In this document: piece after piece, positions 34,018-41,463 of the stretch
How positions within the stretch are numbered: position 1 is the stretch's first letter
How the letters are laid out: every line of letters begins with the position of its first letter
Origin: CAZTHL01 sp964613585
Lineage (GTDB): Bacteria > Pseudomonadota > Alphaproteobacteria > DSM-16000 > Inquilinaceae
Length of the DNA: 62,797 nucleotides
Direction of reading: 5' to 3'
Assembly: GCA_964613585.1 (NCBI GenBank)
Contig: CAZTHL010000010.1
Span: 1-62,797, forward strand
Notes under the pieces: model-generated
The model's database searches: none
What the model was told of the DNA's origin: nothing
What the model saw: the letters and a program-made list of their open reading frames with translations, nothing else
Translations under genes and position numbers: made by a program

Positions 34018-34589
34018 TCGAAATCCCCGTCCCGGTCCGCGCGCCCGGCGGTGGGCGGCTCGCGGCCCGACAGCGTGAGCACGGAGCGGCCCGCCAGGGA
34101 CAGGCCCTGCAGCCCGAGCAGCAGGCAGAAGGCGAGCAGCACCGACTTGAGCAGGAACAGGCCGGGGAGGCCGCCGGCTTCCCGCGAGACCTCCAGACGC
34201 TGCCAGGAATCCAGCACATACGGCCAGGACGTCCAGGCCACGAGCCCGAGCGTCGGCAGCAGCAGGACAAGGGTGCCGAGGAGATCGACCAAGGCCCGCC
34301 AGCGTCGCGACGCCGGACGATACAGCACGTCGACGCGGACATGGCCGTCGGTGAGGAGGGTATAGCCGGCGCCGAGCATGAACACCACGCCGTGCATCCA
34401 GACATAGCTTTCCTGGAGCCAGACGAAGCCCACGCCGAAGGCGTAGCGCAGCACCACGACCGTCAGCGTGGTCAGCACCATGACGAGCGTCAGCCAGGCC
34501 ACAGCACGCCCCACGGCCTCGTTCAGCGCATCCACGGCACGGATGAAGGCGACCAGGGCACGCAACAGCATTGCCCATTGTTCGGTCAA
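34014..34589 (-). CDS. TRAP transporter small permease subunit (DctQ/TakQ-like)
   Basis: 191 residues with four predicted helices. VVVLRYAFGVGFVWLQESYVWMHGVVFMLGAGYTLL (cited in part: FVWLQESYVWMHGVVFMLG) and DGHVRVDVLYR are the DctQ signatures; REAGGLPGLFLLKSVLLAF is the last helix. It overlaps the downstream M gene by four bases. The start at 34589 is 124 bases from the divergent Q gene at 34714, and both promoters must lie in that gap. Confidence 0.92.
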   Translation of the reverse strand: MTEQWAMLLRALVAFIRAVDALNEAVGRAVAWLTLVMVLTTLTVVVLRYAFGVGFVWLQESYVWMHGVVFMLGAGYTLLTDGHVRVDVLYRPASRRWRALVDLLGTLVLLLPTLGLVAWTSWPYVLDSWQRLEVSREAGGLPGLFLLKSVLLAFCLLLGLQGLSLAGRSVLTLSGREPPTAGRADRDGDFE

Positions 34590-34713
34590 CGGGTTAGAGA
34601 CTACAAGCCCGTTTCGACCGGGGCCCGGTGTCCGGCCTCCCCCGGAAGCGCCGGCGGCATTCGGGACCGATGCCCGTGCCCAGACTCCTTGATCATCCGA
34701 CCGGCCGAGGCTC

Positions 34714-35304
34714 GTGACCCACCTTCTGCCAGATCCCGAGCCGGCTGTCCTCGGGGCTCTCGCCTATCTGGCGGCCCTGTGCCTGATCGGCGCGGGCACC
34801 ACCCGGCATGGCGAGCGGCTGGCCGTGGCCATCGACCACCTCAACCGCGCCATCGGCCGGGCGGCGTCATGGCTTGTCGTCGCCATGGTGGCGCTGCAGG
34901 CCACCCTCGTGCTGCTGCGCTACGTGTACGGCGTGGCCCCGATCCAGCTGCAGGAGGCGGTGCTCTACGCCCATGGCGCCATGTTCCTGCTGGTCGCGGC
35001 CGAGACGCTGCGCAGCGATGATCACGTCCGCGTCGACGTCCTCTACGCCCGGGCCACACCGCGGCAGCGGGCGTCCATCGACCTGGCGGGGACCGTCCTG
35101 CTGCTGCTGCCGGTGATCGTGACGCTCGGGGTCGTCGCCCTGCCTTACGTGTCCGCGTCCTGGGCCGTGCGCGAGGGGTCCCGGGAGGCCGCCGGCATTC
35201 CTGCCGTGTACCTTCTGAAATCGGTGATCCTGGTGTTCGTGGCACAGATGGCGCTCCAGGCGGTCTCGCTCGGACTCCGGTCCCTGCAGCGGCTGCGCCT
35301 CTGA
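34714..35304 (+). CDS. TRAP transporter small permease subunit, second copy
   Basis: 196 residues with an extra N-terminal hydrophobic segment (VLGALAYLAALCLIGAG) before the usual DctQ core: VLLRYVYGVAPIQLQEAVLYAHGAMFLLVAAETL (cited in part: APIQLQEAVLYAHGAMFLL) and DDHVRVDVLYARATPRQRA. It shares many residues with the Q subunit at 34014-34589, for example LRYxxGV, LQExxxxxHG and HVRVDVLY, so the two are paralogues. It starts at a GTG. The M gene follows after 34 bases. Confidence 0.9.
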   Translation: MTHLLPDPEPAVLGALAYLAALCLIGAGTTRHGERLAVAIDHLNRAIGRAASWLVVAMVALQATLVLLRYVYGVAPIQLQEAVLYAHGAMFLLVAAETLRSDDHVRVDVLYARATPRQRASIDLAGTVLLLLPVIVTLGVVALPYVSASWAVREGSREAAGIPAVYLLKSVILVFVAQMALQAVSLGLRSLQRLRL

Positions 35305-35338
35305 GCCCCGGTGTCCCGGCAGCCCGGATCCGCCCGCC

Positions 35339-36925
35339 GTGTCGCTTCCCGACCTTCTCGACGTCGCCATGTTCGTGGCCACCTGCGCGGTGCTGATGGC
35401 GGGTTTCCCGGTGGCCTTCTCGCTGGCCGGCGTCGCCCTGCTGTTCGCGCTGCTGGGTTGGAGCCTGGGCGTCTTCAACCTCGCCTTCGTCGCCTCCCTG
35501 CCCAACCGCGTCTACGGGATCATGACCAACGAGGCCCTGGTCGCGGTCCCCCTGTTCATCTTCATGGGCGTCATGCTGGAGCGGTCGCGCGTCGCCGCCG
35601 ACCTGCTGGAGACGATGGGCCGGCTGGTCGGCACCCTGCGCGGCGGCCTGTGCATCTCGGTGACCCTGGTCGGCGCGCTGATCGCGGCCTCCACCGGCAT
35701 CGTGGCGGCGACGGTGGTGACCATGGGCCTGCTGTCGCTCCCGACCATGCTGCGGCACGGCTACGACCGGCGCCTCGCCGCCGGCTCGATCTGCGCGGCC
35801 GGGACGCTCGGGCAGATCATCCCGCCGTCGATCATGCTGATCCTGCTGGGCGAGGTCATCGGCAACGCCTTCCAGGCCGCTCAGCTGAGCCAGGGAATCT
35901 TCGTGCCCGAGACCGTCTCGGTCGGCGACCTGTTCGCGGGAGCCCTGCTGCCGGGCCTGCTCCTGGTGGGGCTCTACATCGCCTACCAGGCACTTGTCGC
36001 GGTCTGGAGGCCGGAGCACGCGCCGGCCCTCGCCGCGTCCGAGCCGGCGACCGACACCGGCCCGGAGGCAGCCGCTCTGATCGGCGCGCTGCTGCCGCCC
36101 CTGCTGCTGATCGCCGCGGTGCTCGGCTCGATCCTGGCCGGCATCGCGACCCCCACGGAGGCGGCCGCGGTCGGTGCGACGGGCGCCTTGCTGCTGGCCG
36201 GCCGGCGGCTGACGGCCGACGGCGCCACGGCCTGGCGCTGGGCCGCGCCGGCGGCGGCCGGCAGCCTGCTCGCGCTCCTCGGCCTGACCGCCGCCTTCGA
36301 CCTTCGACCGCAGCGGGAGGTCCTGTCGACGGCGGACCGGCTCGGCCTTGCGCTCGCCATCGCGCTCACCGCCGGCTTCGTTGGCGCCACCGTCGCCGTC
36401 GCCTACAAGGTGCTGCGCAGCGGGGTCCTGGCCGAGGTGGCGATCGCCACCGCGCGGGTGACCGCCATGGTCTTCATGATCGTCATCGGCGCCGCCCTGT
36501 TCAGCCTGGTGTTCCGCGGCCTGGGCGGCGACGAGATGGTGCAGGCCCTGCTGCTCGACGTGCCGGGCGGCACCGCCGGAGCGCTGATCGCGGTCCTGGC
36601 GGCCATGTTCCTGCTCGGCTTCTTCCTCGACTTCCTGGAGATCACCCTGGTGATCGTGCCGATCGTCGCGCCGGTGCTGCTGGCGATGGGGGTCGATCCG
36701 GTCTGGCTCGGCGTGCTGATCGCCCTCAACCTGCAGACCTCGTTCCTGACGCCGCCCTTCGGCTTCGCGCTCTTCTACCTGCGTGGCGTCGCGCCGGCGA
36801 CCATGACGACGCTCGACATCTACCGCGGCGTCGCGCCCTTCGTGCTGATCCAGTTGCTCGCGCTGGCCATCGTGGCGCGCTTCCCCGCCGTCGCGACCTG
36901 GCTGCCGGATCAGCTGTTCCGGTAG
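35339..36925 (+). CDS. TRAP transporter large permease subunit, second copy, with an extra internal segment
   Basis: 528 residues, about 65 longer than its paralogue at 32629-34017. The conserved blocks VAVPLFIFMGVMLERS, AASTGIVAATVVTMGLL, AAGTLGQIIPPSIMLILLG, GIATPTEAAAVGATGA and TSFLTPPFGFALFYLRGV are shared with it almost word for word. After GATGALLLAG there is an insertion with two extra hydrophobic stretches (WRWAAPAAAGSLLALLGLTA and LGLALAIALTAGFVGATVAV), seen in some DctM proteins. GTG start. There is no second binding protein nearby, so it may use TakP or a distant one. Confidence 0.91.
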   Translation: MSLPDLLDVAMFVATCAVLMAGFPVAFSLAGVALLFALLGWSLGVFNLAFVASLPNRVYGIMTNEALVAVPLFIFMGVMLERSRVAADLLETMGRLVGTLRGGLCISVTLVGALIAASTGIVAATVVTMGLLSLPTMLRHGYDRRLAAGSICAAGTLGQIIPPSIMLILLGEVIGNAFQAAQLSQGIFVPETVSVGDLFAGALLPGLLLVGLYIAYQALVAVWRPEHAPALAASEPATDTGPEAAALIGALLPPLLLIAAVLGSILAGIATPTEAAAVGATGALLLAGRRLTADGATAWRWAAPAAAGSLLALLGLTAAFDLRPQREVLSTADRLGLALAIALTAGFVGATVAVAYKVLRSGVLAEVAIATARVTAMVFMIVIGAALFSLVFRGLGGDEMVQALLLDVPGGTAGALIAVLAAMFLLGFFLDFLEITLVIVPIVAPVLLAMGVDPVWLGVLIALNLQTSFLTPPFGFALFYLRGVAPATMTTLDIYRGVAPFVLIQLLALAIVARFPAVATWLPDQLFR

Positions 36926-36930
36926 CGATA

Positions 36931-36954
36931 TCGGCAACCGGCGCCGTGGTTGCC
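36931..36954 (+). terminator. hairpin after the second TRAP operon
   Basis: CGGCAACC and GGTTGCCG form a perfect 8-bp stem with an 8-base loop, 5 bases after the stop codon of the M subunit. There is no following T-run, so it may be a weak or Rho-assisted terminator. Confidence 0.45.
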
Positions 36955-37190
36955 GCTCGCCGGACAAGTCCGCGCGCAGCGCGGCACGCCGGGCCGGGGC
37001 GGACGACACGGCGCGCGGCCCCCGTCCCGGCCCCGGCGCCGCGCGGTCCCTGGTCCCGCGCCCGATTGGTAGCCGGCGAAAACCGGCCACGCCCCGGAGA
37101 TCAAGGTGGAGTGATCGGAGTGAACATCCCGTCTTTCCGTCGCTGATCCCGGATGCTCCGGTCGCGATGCTCCGGTCCCGGATGCCCGCG

Positions 37191-37206
37191 CGCCGGTATA
37201 CCGGCG
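37191..37206. promoter_or_regulatory. perfect 16-bp palindrome CGCCGGTATACCGGCG
   Basis: A self-complementary 16-mer with an AT centre, 79 bases before the DUF6314 gene. It is a plausible operator for a dimeric regulator. No regulator gene lies beside it. Confidence 0.35.
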
Positions 37207-37284
37207 ACGGCGCACCCGCCTGAATCGAAATCGGCCGCGGATCGTCGCCGGAACGTGCCGCCGCATGAATGATACGGTAAGAGA

Positions 37285-37734
37285 ATGACCTGCCCCGGCA
37301 CAGCCTCCGCGACGGTGCCCGACCTGGCCGCCTTTCTCCGGGGCCGGTGGGACATCGAGCGGCACATCGACGACCACCGTCGGGGCCTTGCCGGCCGCTT
37401 CAGCGGCATCGGCACCTACGCCCCGCACACGGACGGTCTGGAGTATCGCGAGGCCGGCACGCTCGCCTACGGCCGGCATGCCGTAGAGGCCGTGCAGCGC
37501 CACCTCTACCGGCTGGCATCCCGGGCCCGTGCGGAGGTTCGCTTCGCCGACGGGCGCCGCTTCCACGACCTGGACCTCAGCCGTGGGGTTTGGTTCTGCC
37601 GGCACCCCTGTGGCGCGGATCTCTACACCGGCACCTTCCGGGTGCTCGGGGCGGACGCCTGGACGCAGATCTGGGAGGTCGAGGGGCCCGACAAGCGGGC
37701 AACCCTGGCCGCGACGTTCCGACGCCGGCTGTAG
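37285..37734 (+). CDS. DUF6314 family protein
   Basis: 149-residue cytosolic protein of unknown function. LAAFLRGRWDIERHIDDHR, GIGTYAP, LEYREAGTL, YRLASRARAEVRFADGRRFHDLDL (cited in part) and CGADLYTGTFRV correspond to the DUF6314 pattern of alternating strands that suggests a lipocalin-like barrel. The dense Arg/His pairs near the ends of strands are family-typical. It stands alone; repeat D begins at the base after its stop codon. Confidence 0.78.
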   Translation: MTCPGTASATVPDLAAFLRGRWDIERHIDDHRRGLAGRFSGIGTYAPHTDGLEYREAGTLAYGRHAVEAVQRHLYRLASRARAEVRFADGRRFHDLDLSRGVWFCRHPCGADLYTGTFRVLGADAWTQIWEVEGPDKRATLAATFRRRL

Positions 37735-37788
37735 GGGGTTTCGACCTCAAGGGGCATCGCCGAGTCCGCGTCAGGCGGAAACGCTCCG
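37735..37788 (-). repeat. dispersed repeat, copy D (54 bp, internally deleted)
   Basis: On the minus strand it reads GGAGCGTTTCCGCCTGACGC, then GGACTCGGCGATGCCCCTTG and AGGTCGAAACCCCC. The first part equals the 5' module of copies A-C and the rest equals their 3' module; the middle ~80 bp is missing. The two modules can pair as a hairpin. Confidence 0.65.
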
Positions 37789-38012
37789 GGGAGAGTGCCG
37801 GGCTCCGGTCCGGCGCCGCGGCCTCATACCGCCGAGCCGCTGACATCAGCCATTGATGAGCTGCGCTGCCTCCGTCCCGATTGACATTGCAGTCAAGGCA
37901 AGCCTGGGCTGTTACGAGACGAAGAGCACAGCATTGTCACCGGCAAAGCAAGCCACGCCGCCACGTCCAAAGCAACCACCCAAATCATCATTGCGGAGGA
38001 AGAAAACCAAAA

Positions 38013-38101
38013 CGTCATTGCGAGCGAAGCGATGCATTCGAGGTTGGTTTCTTGCCGCAGCAAATCGAAAACTGGATTTCTTTGCCGCTCTGGCAATGAC
38101 G
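38013..38101. repeat. MITE-like palindromic element with CGTCATTGC ends
   Basis: CGTCATTGC (38013-38021), followed by GAGCGAAGCGATGCA, and GCAATGACG (38093-38101) form exact 9-bp terminal inverted repeats around an 89-bp, lower-GC body. The GTCATTGCGAGCGAAGCG start is typical of widespread short intergenic repeats seen in many bacterial groups. A similar partial CATTGCGGAGGAAG lies just upstream at 37988. It has no coding content. Confidence 0.55.
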
Positions 38102-38178
38102 GCTTCATATTGGAGTAAAGGTCAGTGAAGTGTCGCTCGTCCGAATGCACGTCACGGGTCCGCTTGACTCCCCTCGTT

Positions 38179-38226
38179 CAGCGACATCTGCTGGCAGCGA
38201 CATCTGCTGGCAGCGACATCTGCTGG
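38179..38226. repeat. three perfect 16-bp tandem repeats
   Basis: CAGCGACATCTGCTGG is present three times without a mismatch. Each unit is itself a small dyad (CAGC...GCTG). It may be a slippage product or a binding array; it lies about 180 bases after the parC stop codon. Confidence 0.85.
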
Positions 38227-38372
38227 GCGAGGCGCCCAAGACGGCACGGCACGTCATGCGGGGGCGGGTCAACCGTGATGCTCGCTGGTAGCATACCGCC
38301 GAGCCGAGGAGATGCCTCGTCGGCTCGGCTGGGGGCGCGCCCGCCACGTCCGTGCCGCCCGGGCGCGCCGTC

Positions 38373-38400
38373 GCGAGCCAATGACGGAAGCCATTGGCTC
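38373..38400 (-). terminator. terminator-like hairpin after parC
   Basis: CGAGCCAATG and CATTGGCTCG pair perfectly (10 bp, 8-base loop), 7 bases beyond the parC stop codon on the minus strand. There is no T-run; the position suggests a role in ending the recO-parC transcript. Confidence 0.6.
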
Positions 38401-38407
38401 GCTGGTA

Positions 38408-40639
38408 TCACTCGAACCGGTTTCCTTTGGGGAAGCCCTTCGGCGGCATGCGTCCGGCCGTGCCGCGCGGGCCCTGCCACAGCCTCCAGTTGTCCTCGCG
38501 GCGCACCCGGTCGCCGAGCCGCCAGGACAGCCCCTCGGCGGCGGAGAAGATCGTGAGGTCGGCCAGCCGGGCGTCCCGGTATTTCTGGAGCACCGCGCCG
38601 CGGCCCCGGGACAGCTCGGGCACCTGGTCGACCGGGAGAACCAGCAGCTTCCGGTTGGTGCCGATCATGGCCACCATGTCGCCCGTGACCGGACGACACA
38701 CCGCCGCCGGGACCTCCGCCGGCAGATTGAGCACCTGACGGCCCGCCCGGGTCTGCGCCGCCGCCTCGCCGTGCCGGACGATCAGGCCGCGCCCGTCCGC
38801 CGCGGCCAGCAGCAGCCGACCGTCCGGCTCCTGGCGGACCAGCGCCAGGGCATCGGCCTCGTTGCGCAGGTCGACCATGAGCCGGACCGGCTCGCCCAGG
38901 GTGCGGCCCCGCGGCAGCTTGTCGGCCGACAGGGTGAAGACGCGCCCGTCGGTGGCCACGAGCAGCAGCTTGTCGGCGGTGTCCGCCCGGATCACGAAGC
39001 GCTCGTCATCGCCCTCCTTGTAGCGGATCTCGGCCGGGTCGACCTCGTGCCCGGCCAGCGCCCGGATCCAGCCCCGGCGCGACAGGACCACCGTGACGGG
39101 CTCGCGCTCGGCCGCCGCGGCGATCGGCACCACATCCGCCGTGGGCGCCTCGCCCAGGCGGGTGCGCCGCCGCCCGAGCGGCGTGTCCGCCCCGAAACGG
39201 CCTTGGATCTCGCGGATCTCCACCGCGACGCGGCGCCAGGCTTCGGCCCCGCTGTCGAGCACGGTGGCGAGATCGGCGCGCTCGGCAAGCAGCGCGTCGC
39301 GCTCGCGCCGGATCTCCATCTCCTCGAGCCGGCGCAGATGGCGCAGCCGCATGTTCAGGATCGCCTCGGCCTGGGCCTCGCTGATGCCGAAGCGTTCCAT
39401 CAGCGCCGGCTTGGGCTCGTCCTCCTCCCGGATGATCCGGATCACCTCATCCAGGTTCAGAAAGGCGACGAGATGGCCGTCCAGCACCTCCAGCCGCCGG
39501 TCGATCTTGTCAAGCCGGTGCCGGGTGCGCCGGACCAGCACCTCGTGCCGATGCGCGAGGAACGCCTGCAGCGCCTCCTTGAGCGACATCACGCGCGGCA
39601 CGCCCTGGGCGTCGAGAACGTTGAGGTTGAGCCCGACGCGGATCTCCAGGTCGCTCAGGCGGAACAGCTGCTCCATCAGGCCTGCCGCCTCGACGTTCCG
39701 GCTCTTCGGAACCAGGACGAGACGCACATCCTCGGCCGACTCGTCCCGCACGTCGTCGAGCTGCGGCAGACGGCGCTGCTGGATCAGCTCCGCCAGCTTC
39801 TCGACCAGCCGGCCCTTGGAGACCTGGAACGGGATTTCGGTGACGACGATCTGGTACTGGCCCTGGCCGAGCGTCTCCACCTGCCAGGACGCGCGCAAAC
39901 GGAAGCTGCCGCGGCCCTGCTGGTAGGCCTCGGCCACCGCGGCCGGCGGCTCCACCAGCACCCCGCCGGTCGGGAAGTCCGGTCCGGGAACGAGCCGGGC
40001 GAGATCGGCCGCGGCCGTCTCCGGCCGATCGATCAGGCGCAGCAGAGCCTCGCACAGCTCGCCGATATTGTGCGGCGGGATCGAGGTCGCCATGCCGACG
40101 GCGATGCCCTGGGCGCCGTTGGCCAGCAGATGCGGCAGGCCGGCCGGCAGCACGACCGGTTCCTCGCCGTCGCCGTCGTAGGTCGGGCGGAAGTCGACGG
40201 CGTCCTCGTCGATGCCGTCGAGCAGCGCCTGGGCGACCGCGGTCAGGCGCGCCTCGGTGTAGCGCATGGCCGCGGCGCTGTCGCCGTCGATGTTGCCGAA
40301 GTTCCCCTGGCCGTCGATCAAGGGGTAGCGGGCGCCGAAGTCCTGGGCCAGCCGCACCAGGGTGTCGTAGACGGCCGCCTCGCCGTGCGGATGAAACTTG
40401 CCGATCACGTCGCCCACGACCCGGGCCGACTTGCGGGGCGCCGAGTCGGGGTTGAGCCGCAGCTCGCGCATGGCGAAGAGCAGCCGCCGATGCACCGGCT
40501 TCAGCCCGTCCCGGACGTCCGGCAGGGAGCGGGCCGTGATGGTCGACAGCGCATAGCTCAGGTAGCGCTCGCTGAGCGCCTCGACCAGCGGCACAGGTGC
40601 GATGCGCTCGCGCGGGGAGGACGCCTCCGGATCGGTCAT
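38408..40639 (-). CDS. parC: DNA topoisomerase IV subunit A
   Basis: 743-residue ATP-dependent type II topoisomerase subunit that decatenates daughter chromosomes with ParE. It shows ERYLSYALSTITARSLPDVRDGLKPVHRRLL (cited in part: SLPDVRDGLKPVHRR), the quinolone region around PHGEAAVYDTLVRLAQDF, the catalytic Tyr in AMRYTEARLT, GIAVGMATSIPPHN, and a C-terminal beta-pinwheel region. The short C-terminal domain fits ParC rather than GyrA. The start overlaps the recO stop by four bases. A hairpin follows the stop codon. Confidence 0.95.
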   Translation of the reverse strand: MTDPEASSPRERIAPVPLVEALSERYLSYALSTITARSLPDVRDGLKPVHRRLLFAMRELRLNPDSAPRKSARVVGDVIGKFHPHGEAAVYDTLVRLAQDFGARYPLIDGQGNFGNIDGDSAAAMRYTEARLTAVAQALLDGIDEDAVDFRPTYDGDGEEPVVLPAGLPHLLANGAQGIAVGMATSIPPHNIGELCEALLRLIDRPETAAADLARLVPGPDFPTGGVLVEPPAAVAEAYQQGRGSFRLRASWQVETLGQGQYQIVVTEIPFQVSKGRLVEKLAELIQQRRLPQLDDVRDESAEDVRLVLVPKSRNVEAAGLMEQLFRLSDLEIRVGLNLNVLDAQGVPRVMSLKEALQAFLAHRHEVLVRRTRHRLDKIDRRLEVLDGHLVAFLNLDEVIRIIREEDEPKPALMERFGISEAQAEAILNMRLRHLRRLEEMEIRRERDALLAERADLATVLDSGAEAWRRVAVEIREIQGRFGADTPLGRRRTRLGEAPTADVVPIAAAAEREPVTVVLSRRGWIRALAGHEVDPAEIRYKEGDDERFVIRADTADKLLLVATDGRVFTLSADKLPRGRTLGEPVRLMVDLRNEADALALVRQEPDGRLLLAAADGRGLIVRHGEAAAQTRAGRQVLNLPAEVPAAVCRPVTGDMVAMIGTNRKLLVLPVDQVPELSRGRGAVLQKYRDARLADLTIFSAAEGLSWRLGDRVRREDNWRLWQGPRGTAGRMPPKGFPKGNRFE

Positions 40640-41385
40640 CGGCCTGCTTCCGCTGCCAGCCGGGCCCCGGCCGGCCCGGCGTGCGCGCGATACCGCTCGA
40701 CATACCGGGCCCGGGCCGGGGGCACGGGCTTGTGGGCCTGCCCGAACAGCAGGCGCTCGACGAAATACCCGGCGAGCTTGAGGCCTTCCAGGACCGATCG
40801 CGGATCGGCGGGTCCGCGGTGGATCAGGAACCCCGGCAGCGGCAGCAGGCGATCCTTGTACGGCTCGCCCGCGGAAAGGGACACCGCGCGGCCGCTGCGC
40901 GGGCTGACATAGGCAAGCTGGTCGTTGCCGCCGGTGGCCGCGCAGTGGTCGAGCTCAAGGCCGAAGCCGAGGGCGCGGAGCAGGCCCAGCTCCCACTGCA
41001 CGTAGGCGGCATCCCAGTGCGGGCGCGGCAGGGCTTCCAGGAGCGCCCAAAGCCCTTCGAAGATGCCGGTGTGCGACTCGCGCTCCGGCAGGGCCGCCTC
41101 GACCAGCGCGCAGGCCGAGACGAGCGCGCCCAGGCGCAGCGGGTCGTCCATCAGCCGGGAGGCCGGCTGCTGCACGGACTCCAGGGTGAAGGAGCCGAGA
41201 TGGTCGGCGAGACGGGCCCGCCATCGGGCGTTGACCCGCGTGCCTGGCTGCAGCCAGCGGCGCATGCCGTGACCCCGGGCCAGGCCCGCATGCCGGCCAT
41301 GCTCGCGCGCCAGCAGCAGCACGATCGATCCCGTCTCGCCGTGCCGCCGTGCCGACAGGATGATCGCCTCGTCCGTCCATTCCAT
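40636..41385 (-). CDS. recO: DNA repair protein RecO
   Basis: 249-residue recombination mediator that loads RecA with RecR on SSB-coated DNA. The N-terminal OB fold begins MEWTDEAIILSARRHGETGSIV (cited in part: DEAIILSARRHGETGSIV). The C-terminal part has the family segment LELDHCAATGGNDQLAYVSPRSGRAVS (cited in part: CAATGGNDQLAYVSPRSG); only one Cys of the zinc site seen in some RecO proteins is kept. It usually follows era; here an MFS gene and ppc separate them. It is coupled to parC by an ATGA overlap. Confidence 0.93.
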   Translation of the reverse strand: MEWTDEAIILSARRHGETGSIVLLLAREHGRHAGLARGHGMRRWLQPGTRVNARWRARLADHLGSFTLESVQQPASRLMDDPLRLGALVSACALVEAALPERESHTGIFEGLWALLEALPRPHWDAAYVQWELGLLRALGFGLELDHCAATGGNDQLAYVSPRSGRAVSLSAGEPYKDRLLPLPGFLIHRGPADPRSVLEGLKLAGYFVERLLFGQAHKPVPPARARYVERYRAHAGPAGARLAAEAGR

Positions 41386-41463
41386 GCGCGCGTCGCCTGC
41401 CTTCCAAGGGTCGAGCCCACAGCCGGGACCGAAACAGGAACATCGGCGCCTTGGCTCAAGCGG

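Larger units (their letters stand above)
36926..37284. other. spacer between the second TRAP pair and the DUF6314 gene
   Basis: 359 bases. It holds a terminator-like hairpin directly after the TRAP stop (36931-36954), direct repeats of GATGCTCCGGTC around 37152-37176, and a 16-bp palindrome at 37191-37206. I see no gene here. Confidence 0.5.
37789..38407. other. repeat-rich non-coding spacer before parC
   Basis: About 620 bases with no gene I can support. The stretch 37850-38150 is markedly lower in G+C than the rest of the window and contains a palindromic insertion-like element. After it come three 16-bp tandem repeats and the parC terminator hairpin. Short frames here have no family similarity. 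Confidence 0.55.

Noticed and set aside
34841..37090. 749-codon minus-strand ORF across the second TRAP M gene
   Set aside because: Low-complexity Gln/Arg/Asp/His translation typical of the antisense of a membrane-protein gene; no start signal or family similarity.
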